This document shows, piece by piece, positions 33,905 to 43,464 of a DNA stretch of 55,163 bases. This DNA is from Saccharofermentans sp. (lineage in GTDB: Bacteria > Bacillota > Clostridia > Saccharofermentanales > Saccharofermentanaceae): positions 1 through 55,163 of the forward strand of contig JAKSRI010000019.1 of assembly GCA_024403695.1 (NCBI GenBank), given 5' to 3'. Positions within the stretch are counted from its first letter, which is position 1, and each line of letters begins with the position of its first letter. Below the pieces are notes generated by a model that was not told the origin of the DNA, did no database searches, and worked only from the letters and a program-made list of their open reading frames with translations. The translations under genes and the position numbers were made by a program.

Positions 33905-34191
33905 TTGTTCGCAAAAGCTGTGACGAAGACGGCGGATTTGATTTCCTTATAGAGAGTTGGGGACGGTGGAAGCCCGACAGAGAATAGAATCAGAAGCCTA
34001 TCACTTCCGAGCTGGAATCCTGAAAGGATACAATTAAGGGTTCTCGTGTATGCTACGTTAGTGCATAGAGATTGTTGGATCTCGATGAGTGGCGATAACA
34101 ATAGTAATCGCAATTTGAGTGGTACCGCGAGTGGTAATTAATAGCATTTTCCACCCGTCTCAAAGTAAATCTTTGGGGCGGGTGTTTTTTT
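33905..34191 (+). ncRNA. T-box leader, probable isoleucine specifier ATC
   Basis: The leader shows the Stem I apical pattern AGAGAGTTGGGGACGGTGG, a specifier region with ATC at 34000-34002 followed by ACTTCCGAGCTGG, and the T-box core TGGTACCGCG (34120-34129). An intrinsic terminator follows. T-boxes read uncharged tRNA. An Ile codon fits the downstream threonine dehydratase, which feeds isoleucine synthesis. The specifier choice is by pattern alone. Confidence 0.88.
34152..34191 (+). terminator. T-box terminator hairpin
   Basis: The stem CACCCGTCTCAAAG (34152-34165) / CTTTGGGGCGGGTG (34171-34184), with G.T and one weak pair, is followed by seven T residues. Confidence 0.9.
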
Positions 34192-34233
34192 ATTCCTGCT
34201 AACCGAAGGTGGAAAGTGAAGGAGGAAAATGGA

Positions 34234-35436
34234 ATGCTTACATTAGACAAAGTTTTTGACGCACAGAAGGTTCTTAAAGGTATCGTACGCGAGACACAGT
34301 GCGTAAAAGCAACAGGCATCGCACCTAACTGCGAGCTCTGGCTCAAGCCTGAGAATCTCCAGAATACGGGATCATTTAAGTTAAGAGGATCCGGCTATAA
34401 AATTGCTACATTATCTGATGAGGAGAAAGCAAAGGGTGTAATCGCATGCTCCGCTGGTAACCACGCTCAGGGTGTGGCATTGGCAGCGCAGAAGGCAGGC
34501 ATCAAGGCCGTTATCTGTCTCCCGGACTCCGCACCGATTTCTAAGGTTGAAGCAACAAAGAGCTACGGCGCAGAAGTTGTTCTTGTGGACGGCGTTTATG
34601 ACGACGCTTATGCCAAAGCACTCGAGCTCCGTGACAGCGAGGGTTACACTTTTGTGCACCCTTTTGATGACGAAATGGTTATCGCAGGTCAGGGTACAGT
34701 TGCCCTGGAGATCCTCCATGACCTCGACGATATCGACGCAGTAATCGTTCCAATCGGCGGTGGCGGACTCATCTCCGGTATCGCTTATGCCATCAAGTCC
34801 ATCAGACCTTCCATCAAGGTTTATGGTGTTCAGGCAGCAGGCGCACCTTCAATGTTCAATTCCATCAACGATGGCAAGATCGAGCGCCTCGACAAGGTAT
34901 CCACAATCGCCGACGGTATCGCAGTTAAGCAGCCAGGTGACAATACATTTAAGTATGTTTCTGATTATGTTGATGAGGTCGCTACTGTAACTGAGGATGA
35001 GATTTGTTCCGCTATTCTCGCACTGATTGAGAAGCAGAAGATGATCGCCGAGGGCGCCGGTGCAGTAGCAGTTGCAGCGGCTATGTTTAATAAGTTCCCT
35101 GTAGAAGGCAAGAAAGTTGTAGCGGTTGTTTCCGGTGGTAACATTGACGTTAATATCCTCTCACGTATCATCAAGCGTGGTCTTATGAAGAGCGGGCGTG
35201 TGAGCAATCTTCTCATCGAGCTTATCGATAAGCCAGGTCAGTTGAAGGACGTATCCCGCATCATCGCTGATCACGGTGGAAATGTTACCTCCGTTCACCA
35301 CGAGAGAGCGGGCGACACAGAGTCTATTAATGGCTGTTATCTGAGAATTGCTATGGAGACTCGTGATTATGCTCACGTTGAAGAGATTAAGCAGGCACTT
35401 ATTAGCGAAGGCCTGAAGGTAGTTGAATCTAATTAA
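34234..35436 (+). CDS. ilvA: Threonine dehydratase (IlvA type with ACT domain)
   Basis: This 400-residue PLP enzyme converts threonine to 2-oxobutyrate. Lys49 in TGSFKLRG is the PLP lysine, and GGGGLISG is the phosphate loop. Residues from about 329 form one ACT domain (LLIELIDKPGQLKDVSRIIADHGGNV), a likely effector site. The ATG at 34234 follows AAGGAGG at ideal distance. A GTG at 34216 is too early. The T-box upstream argues for a biosynthetic role in the isoleucine pathway. Confidence 0.93.
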   Translation: MLTLDKVFDAQKVLKGIVRETQCVKATGIAPNCELWLKPENLQNTGSFKLRGSGYKIATLSDEEKAKGVIACSAGNHAQGVALAAQKAGIKAVICLPDSAPISKVEATKSYGAEVVLVDGVYDDAYAKALELRDSEGYTFVHPFDDEMVIAGQGTVALEILHDLDDIDAVIVPIGGGGLISGIAYAIKSIRPSIKVYGVQAAGAPSMFNSINDGKIERLDKVSTIADGIAVKQPGDNTFKYVSDYVDEVATVTEDEICSAILALIEKQKMIAEGAGAVAVAAAMFNKFPVEGKKVVAVVSGGNIDVNILSRIIKRGLMKSGRVSNLLIELIDKPGQLKDVSRIIADHGGNVTSVHHERAGDTESINGCYLRIAMETRDYAHVEEIKQALISEGLKVVESN

Positions 35437-35451
35437 TAAAGGAGAAAACAC

Positions 35452-35823
35452 ATGGAAACTATTTACACAAAGAATGCACCAGACGCTATCGGTCCATATT
35501 CACAGGCTAAAGTAGTTGGTGGCCTCGTATTCACATCCGGTCAGATTGCTATCAATCCAGCATCTGGCAATGTAGAGGCTACTGATATCGAGGGCCAGAC
35601 ACATCAGGTTTGTAAGAACCTTGCTGCAGTTCTTGAGGCTGCTGGTTCTTCTATGGAGAAAGCTGTGAAGACAGTATGCTTCCTGGCTGATATGGGTGAT
35701 TTTGCTGCGTTTAACAGTGTGTATGGCGAGTATTTTGTAAGTAAGCCTGCTCGTTCATGCGTTGCTGTGAAGACTCTTCCAAAGAATGTTCTTGTGGAAG
35801 TAGAGGTGATCGCGGAGGTATAA
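35452..35823 (+). CDS. ridA: RidA-family enamine/imine deaminase
   Basis: This 123-residue protein has the RidA signature with Arg101 (KPARSCVAVKTLP) and the C-terminal VEVEVIAEV. RidA hydrolyses reactive enamines such as 2-aminoacrylate released by PLP dehydratases. Its place 16 bases after ilvA matches that role exactly. Confidence 0.95.
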   Translation: METIYTKNAPDAIGPYSQAKVVGGLVFTSGQIAINPASGNVEATDIEGQTHQVCKNLAAVLEAAGSSMEKAVKTVCFLADMGDFAAFNSVYGEYFVSKPARSCVAVKTLPKNVLVEVEVIAEV

Positions 35824-35973
35824 TTCGCGATTCTGGGTTTGTTTAAGGATGTCGTTTGGGGAGGAGACATTTCTTGGGTCCGCGGAGATGCTTGTCGTCT
35901 TCGCGGATTTTTATGTTTGATAGGTCTAGAATGGTGTGCCGCCCGCCGCTAGCCAGTCGGCTGAGCGCCGGAA

Positions 35974-36170
35974 TTCATAAATTTGTTCATAAGAATCGAA
36001 TTTTTATGAACTTTTTTATGAAAAACTCCTCGGTAACACTGATTATTCATAAATTTGTTCATAAGATTCGAATTTTTATGAATCATTTTATGAAAAACTT
36101 CCCAGAAATGCTGATCATTCATAAATTCATTCATCTATTTTCAAAATTGATGAACTTTTAGATGAATTTT
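35974..36170. repeat. 72-bp tandem repeat of nested palindromes (TTCATAA family)
   Basis: Two full units (35974-36045, 36046-36117) and one diverged partial unit (from 36118) have a period of 72 bases. In unit 1 the outer arms TTCATAAA / TTTATGAA (35974, 36015) and inner arms GTTCATAA / TTATGAAC (35985, 36004) are nested, with three-base spacers on both sides. The array fills the gap between convergent ridA and the AraC gene. Both strands stay open because the period is a multiple of three, but I see no credible start. Confidence 0.85.
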
Positions 36171-36174
36171 TACA

Positions 36175-37080
36175 TCAAGAACGACCAGCCGCCCCGACAG
36201 CCTTCCTCTTCTGCAGCGGCGTTGTACCGTAGCGCTCCTTGAACATCCTCATGAACAACTTATAGTTGGTGAACCCGCGATTGGCGAGAATATCCTGAAC
36301 GCTGTCGGTCGTGTATATCAGATCACTGTACACCTTGGAAAACCGAACTTCGTTGACGTAGTCCATAAACGACATACCCATATATTTTTTGAAGAATCGA
36401 CAAAAATACTCCTGCTGAAGGCCTGCCACGCGGGCGCCGTCGGCCAGAGTGATCTTGCCCTTATAGTTGTGGCGAACATATTCGGTGACGCTGCTGAGAA
36501 TTTCACGATTGTGAGACAACTTAGACATTCGACTAGGAGAGATGGCAACTTTGGCGCTGGTATCCAGAAGGAACAGCAGGTCATACAGCAAAGACAAAAA
36601 TGCGCAGATATATCCGGTATTCTTCTGCGTATAAACTTTGCTCATTAGGGCCAGGTTGCTGCGAATCTTGTCGGTGATAGAATTGCCGCGGATGCCGGCA
36701 GAAAAGTTAGGTCCAGGGAACAGCGGATTCTCGAATCTGATATCCTGAAAATCAGGAATGACACTGCTCATAAATTCAGGCGGCAACTGCAGAATCCAGG
36801 TCTTGGTCATACCCATGGCAATAGTGTTATGAATGTCGCGGGAATTAATAATAATGAAGTCGTGCCCGAACAAATCCACGCTTCCGTCAGGGAGCTCCAC
36901 CTTCATATGTCCATATTCGATATAAAGTATCTCCAGGCTATCGTGCCAGTGGTTAGGCACGTAAATACCGTCGTACTCAGAAACCTTATACATAAAAGGG
37001 AACTCTTCGAGCTGAGCAACGTTCTCGTAGCCCTTGGAGGTCACGTTAAACTGATCAAAATGGGAAAGTGATGGCGCCAC
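36175..37080 (-). CDS. AraC-family transcriptional regulator
   Basis: This is a 301-residue regulator with an N-terminal cupin-like sensor (VPNHWHDSLEILYIEYGHMKV) and a C-terminal double helix-turn-helix (ITLADGARVAGLQQEYFCRFFKKYMGMSFMDYV ... and FTNYKLFMRMFKERYG). A GGAGG five bases before supports the GTG start at 37080. It diverges from the GH3 glucosidase gene, so it probably controls that gene in response to a sugar. Confidence 0.9.
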   Translation of the reverse strand: MAPSLSHFDQFNVTSKGYENVAQLEEFPFMYKVSEYDGIYVPNHWHDSLEILYIEYGHMKVELPDGSVDLFGHDFIIINSRDIHNTIAMGMTKTWILQLPPEFMSSVIPDFQDIRFENPLFPGPNFSAGIRGNSITDKIRSNLALMSKVYTQKNTGYICAFLSLLYDLLFLLDTSAKVAISPSRMSKLSHNREILSSVTEYVRHNYKGKITLADGARVAGLQQEYFCRFFKKYMGMSFMDYVNEVRFSKVYSDLIYTTDSVQDILANRGFTNYKLFMRMFKERYGTTPLQKRKAVGAAGRS

Positions 37081-37249
37081 AAGAACCTCCGATGGATAAA
37101 AACAACCTAATTTCTGTATAAAATTATCAATAACACAAATAGAAAAGTCAATATTGACCTATAAATAAGTCACGATAGGAACTACAAACAACCACTACCC
37201 AGTGATAGCATTGATGTACAACGATTTCACATCGAAAGGAAGATTATTT

Positions 37250-39529
37250 ATGACACAGGCAGAAATTAAAAATCTTGTTTCTCAGATGACATTGGAAGAG
37301 AAGGCAACTATGTGCTCTGGCGCAGACTTCTGGCACACTGAAGCAATCGAGAGACTTGGCATCCCAGCATCAATGGTTTCAGATGGTCCTCATGGTCTTC
37401 GTAAGCAGGATGACAAGGCAGATCACCTTGGCGTTAATGAGAGTATTAAGGCTGTATGTTTCCCAGCAGGTTGTGGTACAGCTGCATCTTTCAACAGAGA
37501 CCTCATTAAGGAAATGGGTGCAACACTTGCTAATGAGTGCCAGGCAGAGGGCGTAAGCGTTATTCTCGGACCTGCAATGAACATCAAGAGAAGTCCTGTC
37601 TGTGGTCGTAATTTTGAATATTATTCTGAGGATCCACTTGTTGCTGGCGAGATGGCTGGTGCCCTTATCTCTGGTGTACAGAGTGGTGGCGTTGGAACAT
37701 CTGCTAAGCACTTCCTCGCTAACAATCAGGAGCACAGAAGAATGACATGTTCTTCTAACATCGATGAGAGAACTCTCCGTGAAATTTATCTCGGTGCTTT
37801 CGAGAGCGCTGTTAAGTCAAGCCATCCTTGGACAATCATGGCTTCTTATAACAGAATCAACGGCGTTCACGCTACAGAGCAGAAGGAGTATCTCACAGAT
37901 GTTCTTCGTGGTGAGTGGGGATTTGATGGTTACGTAATGAGTGACTGGGGCGCAGTAAACGACCGTGTTGCTGAGCTTGCTGCAGGCATGGATCTCGAGA
38001 TGCCATCTTCCAATGGTGAGAACGACAAGCTCATCGTAGAGGCAGTTAAGAATGGCACTCTCGACGAAGCAGTTCTTGATCAGGCAGTGGAGAGAATCCT
38101 TAACATCGTTTACAGATTTGAAGAGAACCGTAAGCCAGATGCAGTTTGGGACCTCGACGCTGATCACGAAATGGCTCGTAAGATCGCACAGGAGACAATG
38201 GTTCTTCTTAAGAACGACGACATCCTTCCGCTTACAGCAGACAAGAAGATTGCTTTTATCGGTCAGTACGCTTCTAAGCCACGTTATCAGGGTGGCGGAA
38301 GCTCACACATCAACAGCCGCAGAATCACATCAGCAATGGATGCAGTTTCTGAGTATTGCACAGTAACTTATGCTCAGGGCTACAGCGACAAGGCAGATGT
38401 TATCGACGAGACAATGATGGCAGAGGCAGTAAAGGTAGCGTCCGAGGCTGAGGTTGCGGTTCTTTTTGTGGGCCTTCCAGACCTTATCGAGTCCGAGGGC
38501 TTTGACCGTCCTGACATGAAGATGCCAAAGAACCAGAACGAGCTCATCGACAGAGTTTGTGAGGTTAACAAGAACGTGGTTATCGTGCTCCACAATGGTG
38601 CGCCAGTCGAAATGCCATGGCTTCCAAAGGTAAAGGGTGTCCTTGAGGCATATCTCTCCGGTGAGGCTTGTGGTGGTGCCGTGGTTGATATCCTTTTCGG
38701 AAAGGTAAGCCCAAGCGCGAAACTTCCAGAGACATTCCCAGTTAAGTACGAGGACAACCCATCTTATCTTTCCTTCCCAGGTGAGGGTAACGAGGTTAAC
38801 TACACAGAGGGCGTTTTCGTTGGTTATCGTTATTATGACCGTAAGAAGATGGACGTTCTCTTCCCATTTGGCTTTGGTCTTTCTTACACAGAGTTCGAGT
38901 ACAGCAACCTTAAGCTCGATAAGACATCCATGAAGGACACAGATGAAGTAACAGTTACTGTTGACGTGAAGAACGTTGGCAAGATGGCTGGTAAGGAAGT
39001 AGTTCAGCTCTATGTTAACGACGTAGAGAGCAAGGTGATTCGTCCAGTGAACGAGCTTAGAGATTTTGTTAAGATCGAGCTCCAGCCAGGCGAGACAAAG
39101 ACAGTTACTTTCGTACTCGGTAAGAGAGCATTCGCTTACTTCAACACAACACTTCACGATTGGCACGTAGAGACAGGTGACTTCATGATCCGTATCGGTA
39201 AGTCATCACGTGACATCGTCCTCGAAGAGAAGATTTACGTAGAGTCCACAGTGAGAGTTCCTGTTAAGTACACACTCGACTCCTGCGTGCTTGACCTTCA
39301 GGAGGACCCAGTGGCATACGAGATTGCTAAGCCATACCTTAAGCTCGGTTTCTTCGAGGCGCAGAACAACGAGGACAACGATGATTCTGCGACTGCTGAG
39401 GCTATGAGCAAGGACATGATGGAGGCGATGGTTCGCTACATGCCACTTAGAGGCGTGCTCAGCTTCAGCAATGGTGAGACAACAATGGATGACCTTAAGG
39501 AGCTTGTAGAGAAGCTTAATAACCTTTAA
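37250..39529 (+). CDS. Glycoside hydrolase family 3 (beta-glucosidase type)
   Basis: This 759-residue cytosolic enzyme (no signal peptide) has the GH3 N-terminal domain with MVSDGPHGLR, GRNFEYYSEDP, KHFLANNQE and the nucleophile Asp in VMSDWGAV. The GH3 C-terminal domain (FIGQYASKPRYQGGGSSH, PSAKLPETFP) and a fibronectin-like third domain (FGFGLSYTEFEYS, GKEVVQLYV) follow. The order is that of bacterial beta-glucosidases acting on imported oligosaccharides. The ATG at 37250 follows GAAAGGAAG. The exact sugar is unknown. Confidence 0.93.
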   Translation: MTQAEIKNLVSQMTLEEKATMCSGADFWHTEAIERLGIPASMVSDGPHGLRKQDDKADHLGVNESIKAVCFPAGCGTAASFNRDLIKEMGATLANECQAEGVSVILGPAMNIKRSPVCGRNFEYYSEDPLVAGEMAGALISGVQSGGVGTSAKHFLANNQEHRRMTCSSNIDERTLREIYLGAFESAVKSSHPWTIMASYNRINGVHATEQKEYLTDVLRGEWGFDGYVMSDWGAVNDRVAELAAGMDLEMPSSNGENDKLIVEAVKNGTLDEAVLDQAVERILNIVYRFEENRKPDAVWDLDADHEMARKIAQETMVLLKNDDILPLTADKKIAFIGQYASKPRYQGGGSSHINSRRITSAMDAVSEYCTVTYAQGYSDKADVIDETMMAEAVKVASEAEVAVLFVGLPDLIESEGFDRPDMKMPKNQNELIDRVCEVNKNVVIVLHNGAPVEMPWLPKVKGVLEAYLSGEACGGAVVDILFGKVSPSAKLPETFPVKYEDNPSYLSFPGEGNEVNYTEGVFVGYRYYDRKKMDVLFPFGFGLSYTEFEYSNLKLDKTSMKDTDEVTVTVDVKNVGKMAGKEVVQLYVNDVESKVIRPVNELRDFVKIELQPGETKTVTFVLGKRAFAYFNTTLHDWHVETGDFMIRIGKSSRDIVLEEKIYVESTVRVPVKYTLDSCVLDLQEDPVAYEIAKPYLKLGFFEAQNNEDNDDSATAEAMSKDMMEAMVRYMPLRGVLSFSNGETTMDDLKELVEKLNNL

Positions 39530-39578
39530 TTAGCAAAGTAGATGGCGTTAAGTCGCCATTTATGAGTGGGCAAATGAG

Positions 39579-39613
39579 AGAAGTCATAATAAAATTATTA
39601 TGACTTCTTTTTA
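39579..39613 (+). terminator. Terminator after the GH3 gene
   Basis: The perfect 14-bp stem AGAAGTCATAATAA (39579-39592) / TTATTATGACTTCT (39595-39608) is followed by TTTTTATTTT. Confidence 0.88.
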
Positions 39614-39636
39614 TTTTGATTAAGGGCGGGGGAAAT

Positions 39637-41094
39637 ATGAAGTATTCACCAGAACAGGAAAGAGGCTTCTTCAGAGACAGAGGACTCCAGATATCGGTAG
39701 TAGATTTTTATAGAAAAACAGAACAGCGTTTGCGTGGTGAGGGCAAACCACTGACATATGGAATTGTGTCAGAAACACCATCAGCTATAGGCGCGATCAT
39801 TTTTTCTATCGTGTGCATGTTTTCAGTGGTTATTTTCAGAGACGTTATTGGCGTGATGATGGGAATGTCCGGATTTGTTCTGGGATTAGCTATTATGTAT
39901 TTTATGAACTCCTATAGTGAGTCCATGGACACTGGAACCAGAAACAAGTACAGAATAAACAGCTTGTTATTTATGGCTCTCAGTGGTGTTCCATTTGTAT
40001 ATAGTGTTCTCGGAAGATTCGGAATAGTTAAATTTAATTCCGATTTTGCCATGACTGTGGTTGGCATAATTTTGGTGGTGGTTGCGGTATGGCTTTTGTA
40101 CCAGAGTTTTCTTAGTACCATTGTTCGCCGTGCTTTATATGACGGCAGAGAGATGGCTACATGCATAGGATATGTGGACAGACTCGCTCGTAAAGGCGAT
40201 AGCAATCACAGTGGCTCACGTGAATATATGGTTACAATTCCAATTTATGAGTTCAACTATATGAGTCAGACATATCAGGTCTATGGCCATCGCGCTGAGA
40301 GATATGACGATAAACTGCCTTATGTGGGTTCACGAACAGAGGCCCGCTTTAGCACCCGTGATCCATATAACTGTATAGTCGGATATAAATTCAATATTCA
40401 AATTATGCTGGTCATTACGGCTATAATTGCTGGGTTCTTCGCACTCATATGCTTTGGACCTTTTCCTAATAATAATGACACGCCAACTCAGGTCGAGATT
40501 GAAGTTCCAGCGCAGTATACTGATGACTATTTTGCTGAGTACATTGGCATGCATCGCTCTCAGGTGGAAGATCAATATAACTTTGTAGTGTATAAGTTGG
40601 ACATTATTGAACGCGAATCTGGAAGTGATGCGGATAATATCATATTCGAGAATATCCCTGGCATCGCTAAATCTTACATGTATTTTGAGGATGAATTCGA
40701 TGATTGCGACTATGTTTATTACGTAAAGCCAGAAGGACAGAAAGAATGCATCTTCCCAGGCGACAGAGACTATATCGGAACACGCTCAGTCGAAGGAACA
40801 GACATAGCTACAGCAGAAGGTCAGTACTATATTGATGATGCTTTCATCGACTCATGCTTTAATTACGACGACAATTGGAAAATGACCAAGGCCACTATTT
40901 ATGAGGTCGGTGACAGAACATTCTCATATCAGGTGAAGGATACAGGATTTACAGTTACTCTGAACCCTACTAACCACACCAAGATGTACGATGACATGGA
41001 AGTGGGCGATGAGATTTACCTCATCGAGAGTTCAAATCACAGGGAATATCTCCCACTTAAGCATTACAAGTACAAAGGTTACTCACTTAAGTAA
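39637..41094 (+). CDS. Membrane protein of unknown function, longer of two tandem paralogs
   Basis: This is a 485-residue protein with a soluble N-terminus (MKYSPEQERGFFRDRG), four hydrophobic spans, a beta-rich cytosolic or external module (TCIGYVDRLARKG..., VGSRTEARFSTRDPYNCIVG), a fifth span and an acidic C-terminal domain of about 200 residues. The module recalls DUF3592-like domains, but I cannot assign a function. It shares the N-terminal five-span part with the next gene. GCGGGGGAAAT serves as the ribosome binding site. Confidence 0.7.
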   Translation: MKYSPEQERGFFRDRGLQISVVDFYRKTEQRLRGEGKPLTYGIVSETPSAIGAIIFSIVCMFSVVIFRDVIGVMMGMSGFVLGLAIMYFMNSYSESMDTGTRNKYRINSLLFMALSGVPFVYSVLGRFGIVKFNSDFAMTVVGIILVVVAVWLLYQSFLSTIVRRALYDGREMATCIGYVDRLARKGDSNHSGSREYMVTIPIYEFNYMSQTYQVYGHRAERYDDKLPYVGSRTEARFSTRDPYNCIVGYKFNIQIMLVITAIIAGFFALICFGPFPNNNDTPTQVEIEVPAQYTDDYFAEYIGMHRSQVEDQYNFVVYKLDIIERESGSDADNIIFENIPGIAKSYMYFEDEFDDCDYVYYVKPEGQKECIFPGDRDYIGTRSVEGTDIATAEGQYYIDDAFIDSCFNYDDNWKMTKATIYEVGDRTFSYQVKDTGFTVTLNPTNHTKMYDDMEVGDEIYLIESSNHREYLPLKHYKYKGYSLK

Positions 41095-41127
41095 TTACAT
41101 GAAAAGCAAAAAATAGGAGGCGGAATT

Positions 41128-41958
41128 ATGAAATATACACAGGAAAGAGTATTGGGTGTTTTCAGGGATGGCGGACGCATACCTTCTCTGTTTGAATATA
41201 AATTAAGAAGAGATGAAGTTTATGCCAAATTGAACAGACCAAGAGTCGAGGGCGGCCTTATTATAGCGCCGGCTTCAGCTATTCCTATTCTAGGAAGTCT
41301 TATGTGCATTGGATTTCTGTGGGACAAAGAAGATACAATTCCTCAGGTTATTAGCGCTCCTGGATTTTTCTTTTTTTTAGCTCTGGCATATATGCTTACA
41401 GCAACAATTAAGTCTCTGGATAGCCACGTTAAGCGCGGATATATATTGAATGGTTTGTATTTTGCCGCTTCATTTGCCCTTCCTATGATTTATGGAGTTA
41501 TTTGTATGGCCGGCATTCTTGAATATAGTTCGAATGTGGCTTTTGCCATAGGTGGCATAGTTATGATATTGATTGCACTGTGGTGTTTATATAAATGCTG
41601 CTTGAGCAATATTATTAGAAAGTCCAGATGTTCTGAGACAGCTGATGGTACATGTGTAGGATTTGTTGACAGAATAAACACCACATACGGCAGTGAAATG
41701 GCTTCTCATGAACGTGTGGAATCCGCTCCTGTTTATGAGTTCGAACATAACGGTCAGAACTATACAGTGTATTTTGGGAACTTTGAGGATAACGATTTTG
41801 ACCTTCCTATAGTTGGTTATAGAAGCGTAATAAGATTTAATTCAAAGGATCCATATGATTGCATGTTAGGTGACGGCAAGCCGTTCAGAGCATGGTATCT
41901 TCTCGGAACAATAGTAGCAGTATTAATAGCAGTAGTATTTTTCAGCTGTATTAGATAA
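41128..41958 (+). CDS. Membrane protein of unknown function, shorter tandem paralog
   Basis: This is a 276-residue paralog of the preceding protein: MKYTQERVLGVFRDGGR, four spans, the same GTCVGFVDR ... VYEFEHNGQNYTVYFG ... RFNSKDPYDCMLG module and a final span. It lacks the C-terminal acidic domain, ending just after the last span. The pair probably arose by duplication with loss or gain of the C-terminal domain. GGAGGCGG precedes its start 33 bases after the first gene. Confidence 0.7.
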   Translation: MKYTQERVLGVFRDGGRIPSLFEYKLRRDEVYAKLNRPRVEGGLIIAPASAIPILGSLMCIGFLWDKEDTIPQVISAPGFFFFLALAYMLTATIKSLDSHVKRGYILNGLYFAASFALPMIYGVICMAGILEYSSNVAFAIGGIVMILIALWCLYKCCLSNIIRKSRCSETADGTCVGFVDRINTTYGSEMASHERVESAPVYEFEHNGQNYTVYFGNFEDNDFDLPIVGYRSVIRFNSKDPYDCMLGDGKPFRAWYLLGTIVAVLIAVVFFSCIR

Positions 41959-41973
41959 GGCGGGAGACGAGAT

Positions 41974-42813
41974 TTACATAATCACCTGATCAAGTACGGA
42001 GATGTCTGTGGCAGACGCGGAACCAGACTCGATCATCTTAACTACATCGTCAAAGGAATACTTTGATTCAGGATACAAAACTACTACGGAGTGATCACCT
42101 TTCTTAAGGAAGTTGGTCTCTCCGTATTTTGTATAGCGGGTCGCGCCGATAGATACGAGAATTCTCTCAGGGCAGCCGGCCTCCACGAGGTAAGAATGGA
42201 TGTCCTCCGCAGGACCCTCATCGGCCTGATTATTAAACTTATCCAGCATCCAGTCGATGAGCTTGTCGTAAACATAGCTATAGTCGCAGATTCTGCTGTC
42301 CTCGCCGTATGCATATGCCACGCCATCGCGCACCAGGAAGCTGGCAATTCTATAGTCGTTAATTACGCCGTCGCTGTTAAAGGAATCCACTGGAAGAATG
42401 TTAGCTGAGAAGCCCTTGCTGTTGGCACCCCAGTTCTTCTTGAGACTAATCTTTTTGGCACCCTCGCGGCGGATGGAGCAGTCGTTGGATGCGCCAAAGC
42501 CAATCGCGCGCAGAACCACCAATTTCGTGCCCTCCCACGCGGCGTCGAAAACAACCGCGCACTCTGGCTCTAACTGCAATTTGTCCTGGTTATCAGGATA
42601 CTCGATGCAAGTGGCACTCCATGGGAATGGTTTAAGATGTTCTGGGACGTTGGCGCTGTCTGATGGGATGTAAGTAGGGAAGATTGCCTTTGGTGCGTTT
42701 GCCTCAGCCACCTTAACGTTAACAAAATCAGAAGCCTCGCCGGCCTGCTCCAGATGTCCTGTGAAGTTGCCTGCCACGCCAAAAGTAGCAGCGGATGTTA
42801 AATCGATTGTCAT
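41974..42813 (-). CDS. Conserved protein of unknown function (possibly DUF5718 family)
   Basis: This is a 279-residue soluble protein beginning MTIDLTSAATFGVAGNFTGH and containing EANAPKAIFPTYIP and WSATCIEYPDNQDKLQLEPE. I associate this pattern with the DUF5718 family from memory, without certainty. Parts resemble the open beta fold of fumarylacetoacetate-hydrolase-like proteins, but no catalytic motif is clear. AAGGAG precedes the start. It is 9 bases downstream of the flavoprotein gene and is likely cotranscribed with it. Confidence 0.65.
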   Translation of the reverse strand: MTIDLTSAATFGVAGNFTGHLEQAGEASDFVNVKVAEANAPKAIFPTYIPSDSANVPEHLKPFPWSATCIEYPDNQDKLQLEPECAVVFDAAWEGTKLVVLRAIGFGASNDCSIRREGAKKISLKKNWGANSKGFSANILPVDSFNSDGVINDYRIASFLVRDGVAYAYGEDSRICDYSYVYDKLIDWMLDKFNNQADEGPAEDIHSYLVEAGCPERILVSIGATRYTKYGETNFLKKGDHSVVVLYPESKYSFDDVVKMIESGSASATDISVLDQVIM

Positions 42814-42822
42814 AGAAACTCC

Positions 42823-43440
42823 TTAGATGAAATTAGTCCAGCACTTTTCCTCTTCCTTGGCTGGGAGACCAAACTTCTCCTTACCAAGCTCGATGCTCTT
42901 CATGAGGAAAGCCATGTTACGAGCGAGAACGCGCATTGTCTGCTTGCCCTCGAGGTCGAGGTCCGCCTCACCCTTGGCAGCACCGTGGATACTGTTCCAG
43001 TACTGACTGGATGCTACTGGCATACCACTAATGGTGAAGTATTTATTAAGCTCGTCGAAAGTGGCGGAGCAGCCACCTCTTCTCGCACATGCGATGGAAG
43101 CGCCGACCTTCATTGTTTTGTCGAATTTCGCAGAGTAGAAAAGTCTGTCGAGAAGGGCTATGAGTGTGGCATTAGCGGAAGCATAGTAAACAGGTGATGC
43201 TACTACGAGACCATCAGCATCCTTGAAGCTCTCAGCTACCTTATTAACCAGGTCGTCAAAAACGCACTTGCCGAGTTCAGCGCACTTGCCGCAGGCGATA
43301 CAGCCTCTAATGTCGTGTGTGCCAACCTGAACTACTTCAACATCAATGTTCTCTTCATTGAATATTTTCACCATTTCGCCAATTCCGATTGATGTATTTC
43401 CGTTAATTCGTGGACTTCCGTTAAGTATAAGCACTTTCAT
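42823..43440 (-). CDS. NAD(P)H-dependent FMN reductase / iron-sulfur flavoprotein-like
   Basis: This is a 205-residue flavodoxin-fold oxidoreductase with MKVLILNGSPRINGNTS as the FMN phosphate loop and SPVYYASANATLIALLDRL for flavin binding. A cysteine set CIACGKCAELGKC near residue 47 could bind an iron-sulfur cluster. The family reduces quinones, metals or azo compounds. GGGAGG precedes the start. Confidence 0.88.
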   Translation of the reverse strand: MKVLILNGSPRINGNTSIGIGEMVKIFNEENIDVEVVQVGTHDIRGCIACGKCAELGKCVFDDLVNKVAESFKDADGLVVASPVYYASANATLIALLDRLFYSAKFDKTMKVGASIACARRGGCSATFDELNKYFTISGMPVASSQYWNSIHGAAKGEADLDLEGKQTMRVLARNMAFLMKSIELGKEKFGLPAKEEEKCWTNFI

Positions 43441-43464
43441 AGTGAATCCTCCCTTATTGAACTT

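Noticed and set aside
35856..36161. Open frame with a 24-residue repeat (IHKFVHK...) across the 72-bp array
   Set aside because: The period is a multiple of three, so the frame stays open by construction. It starts with a poor start codon and the minus strand is equally open. The palindromic design is better explained as non-coding.
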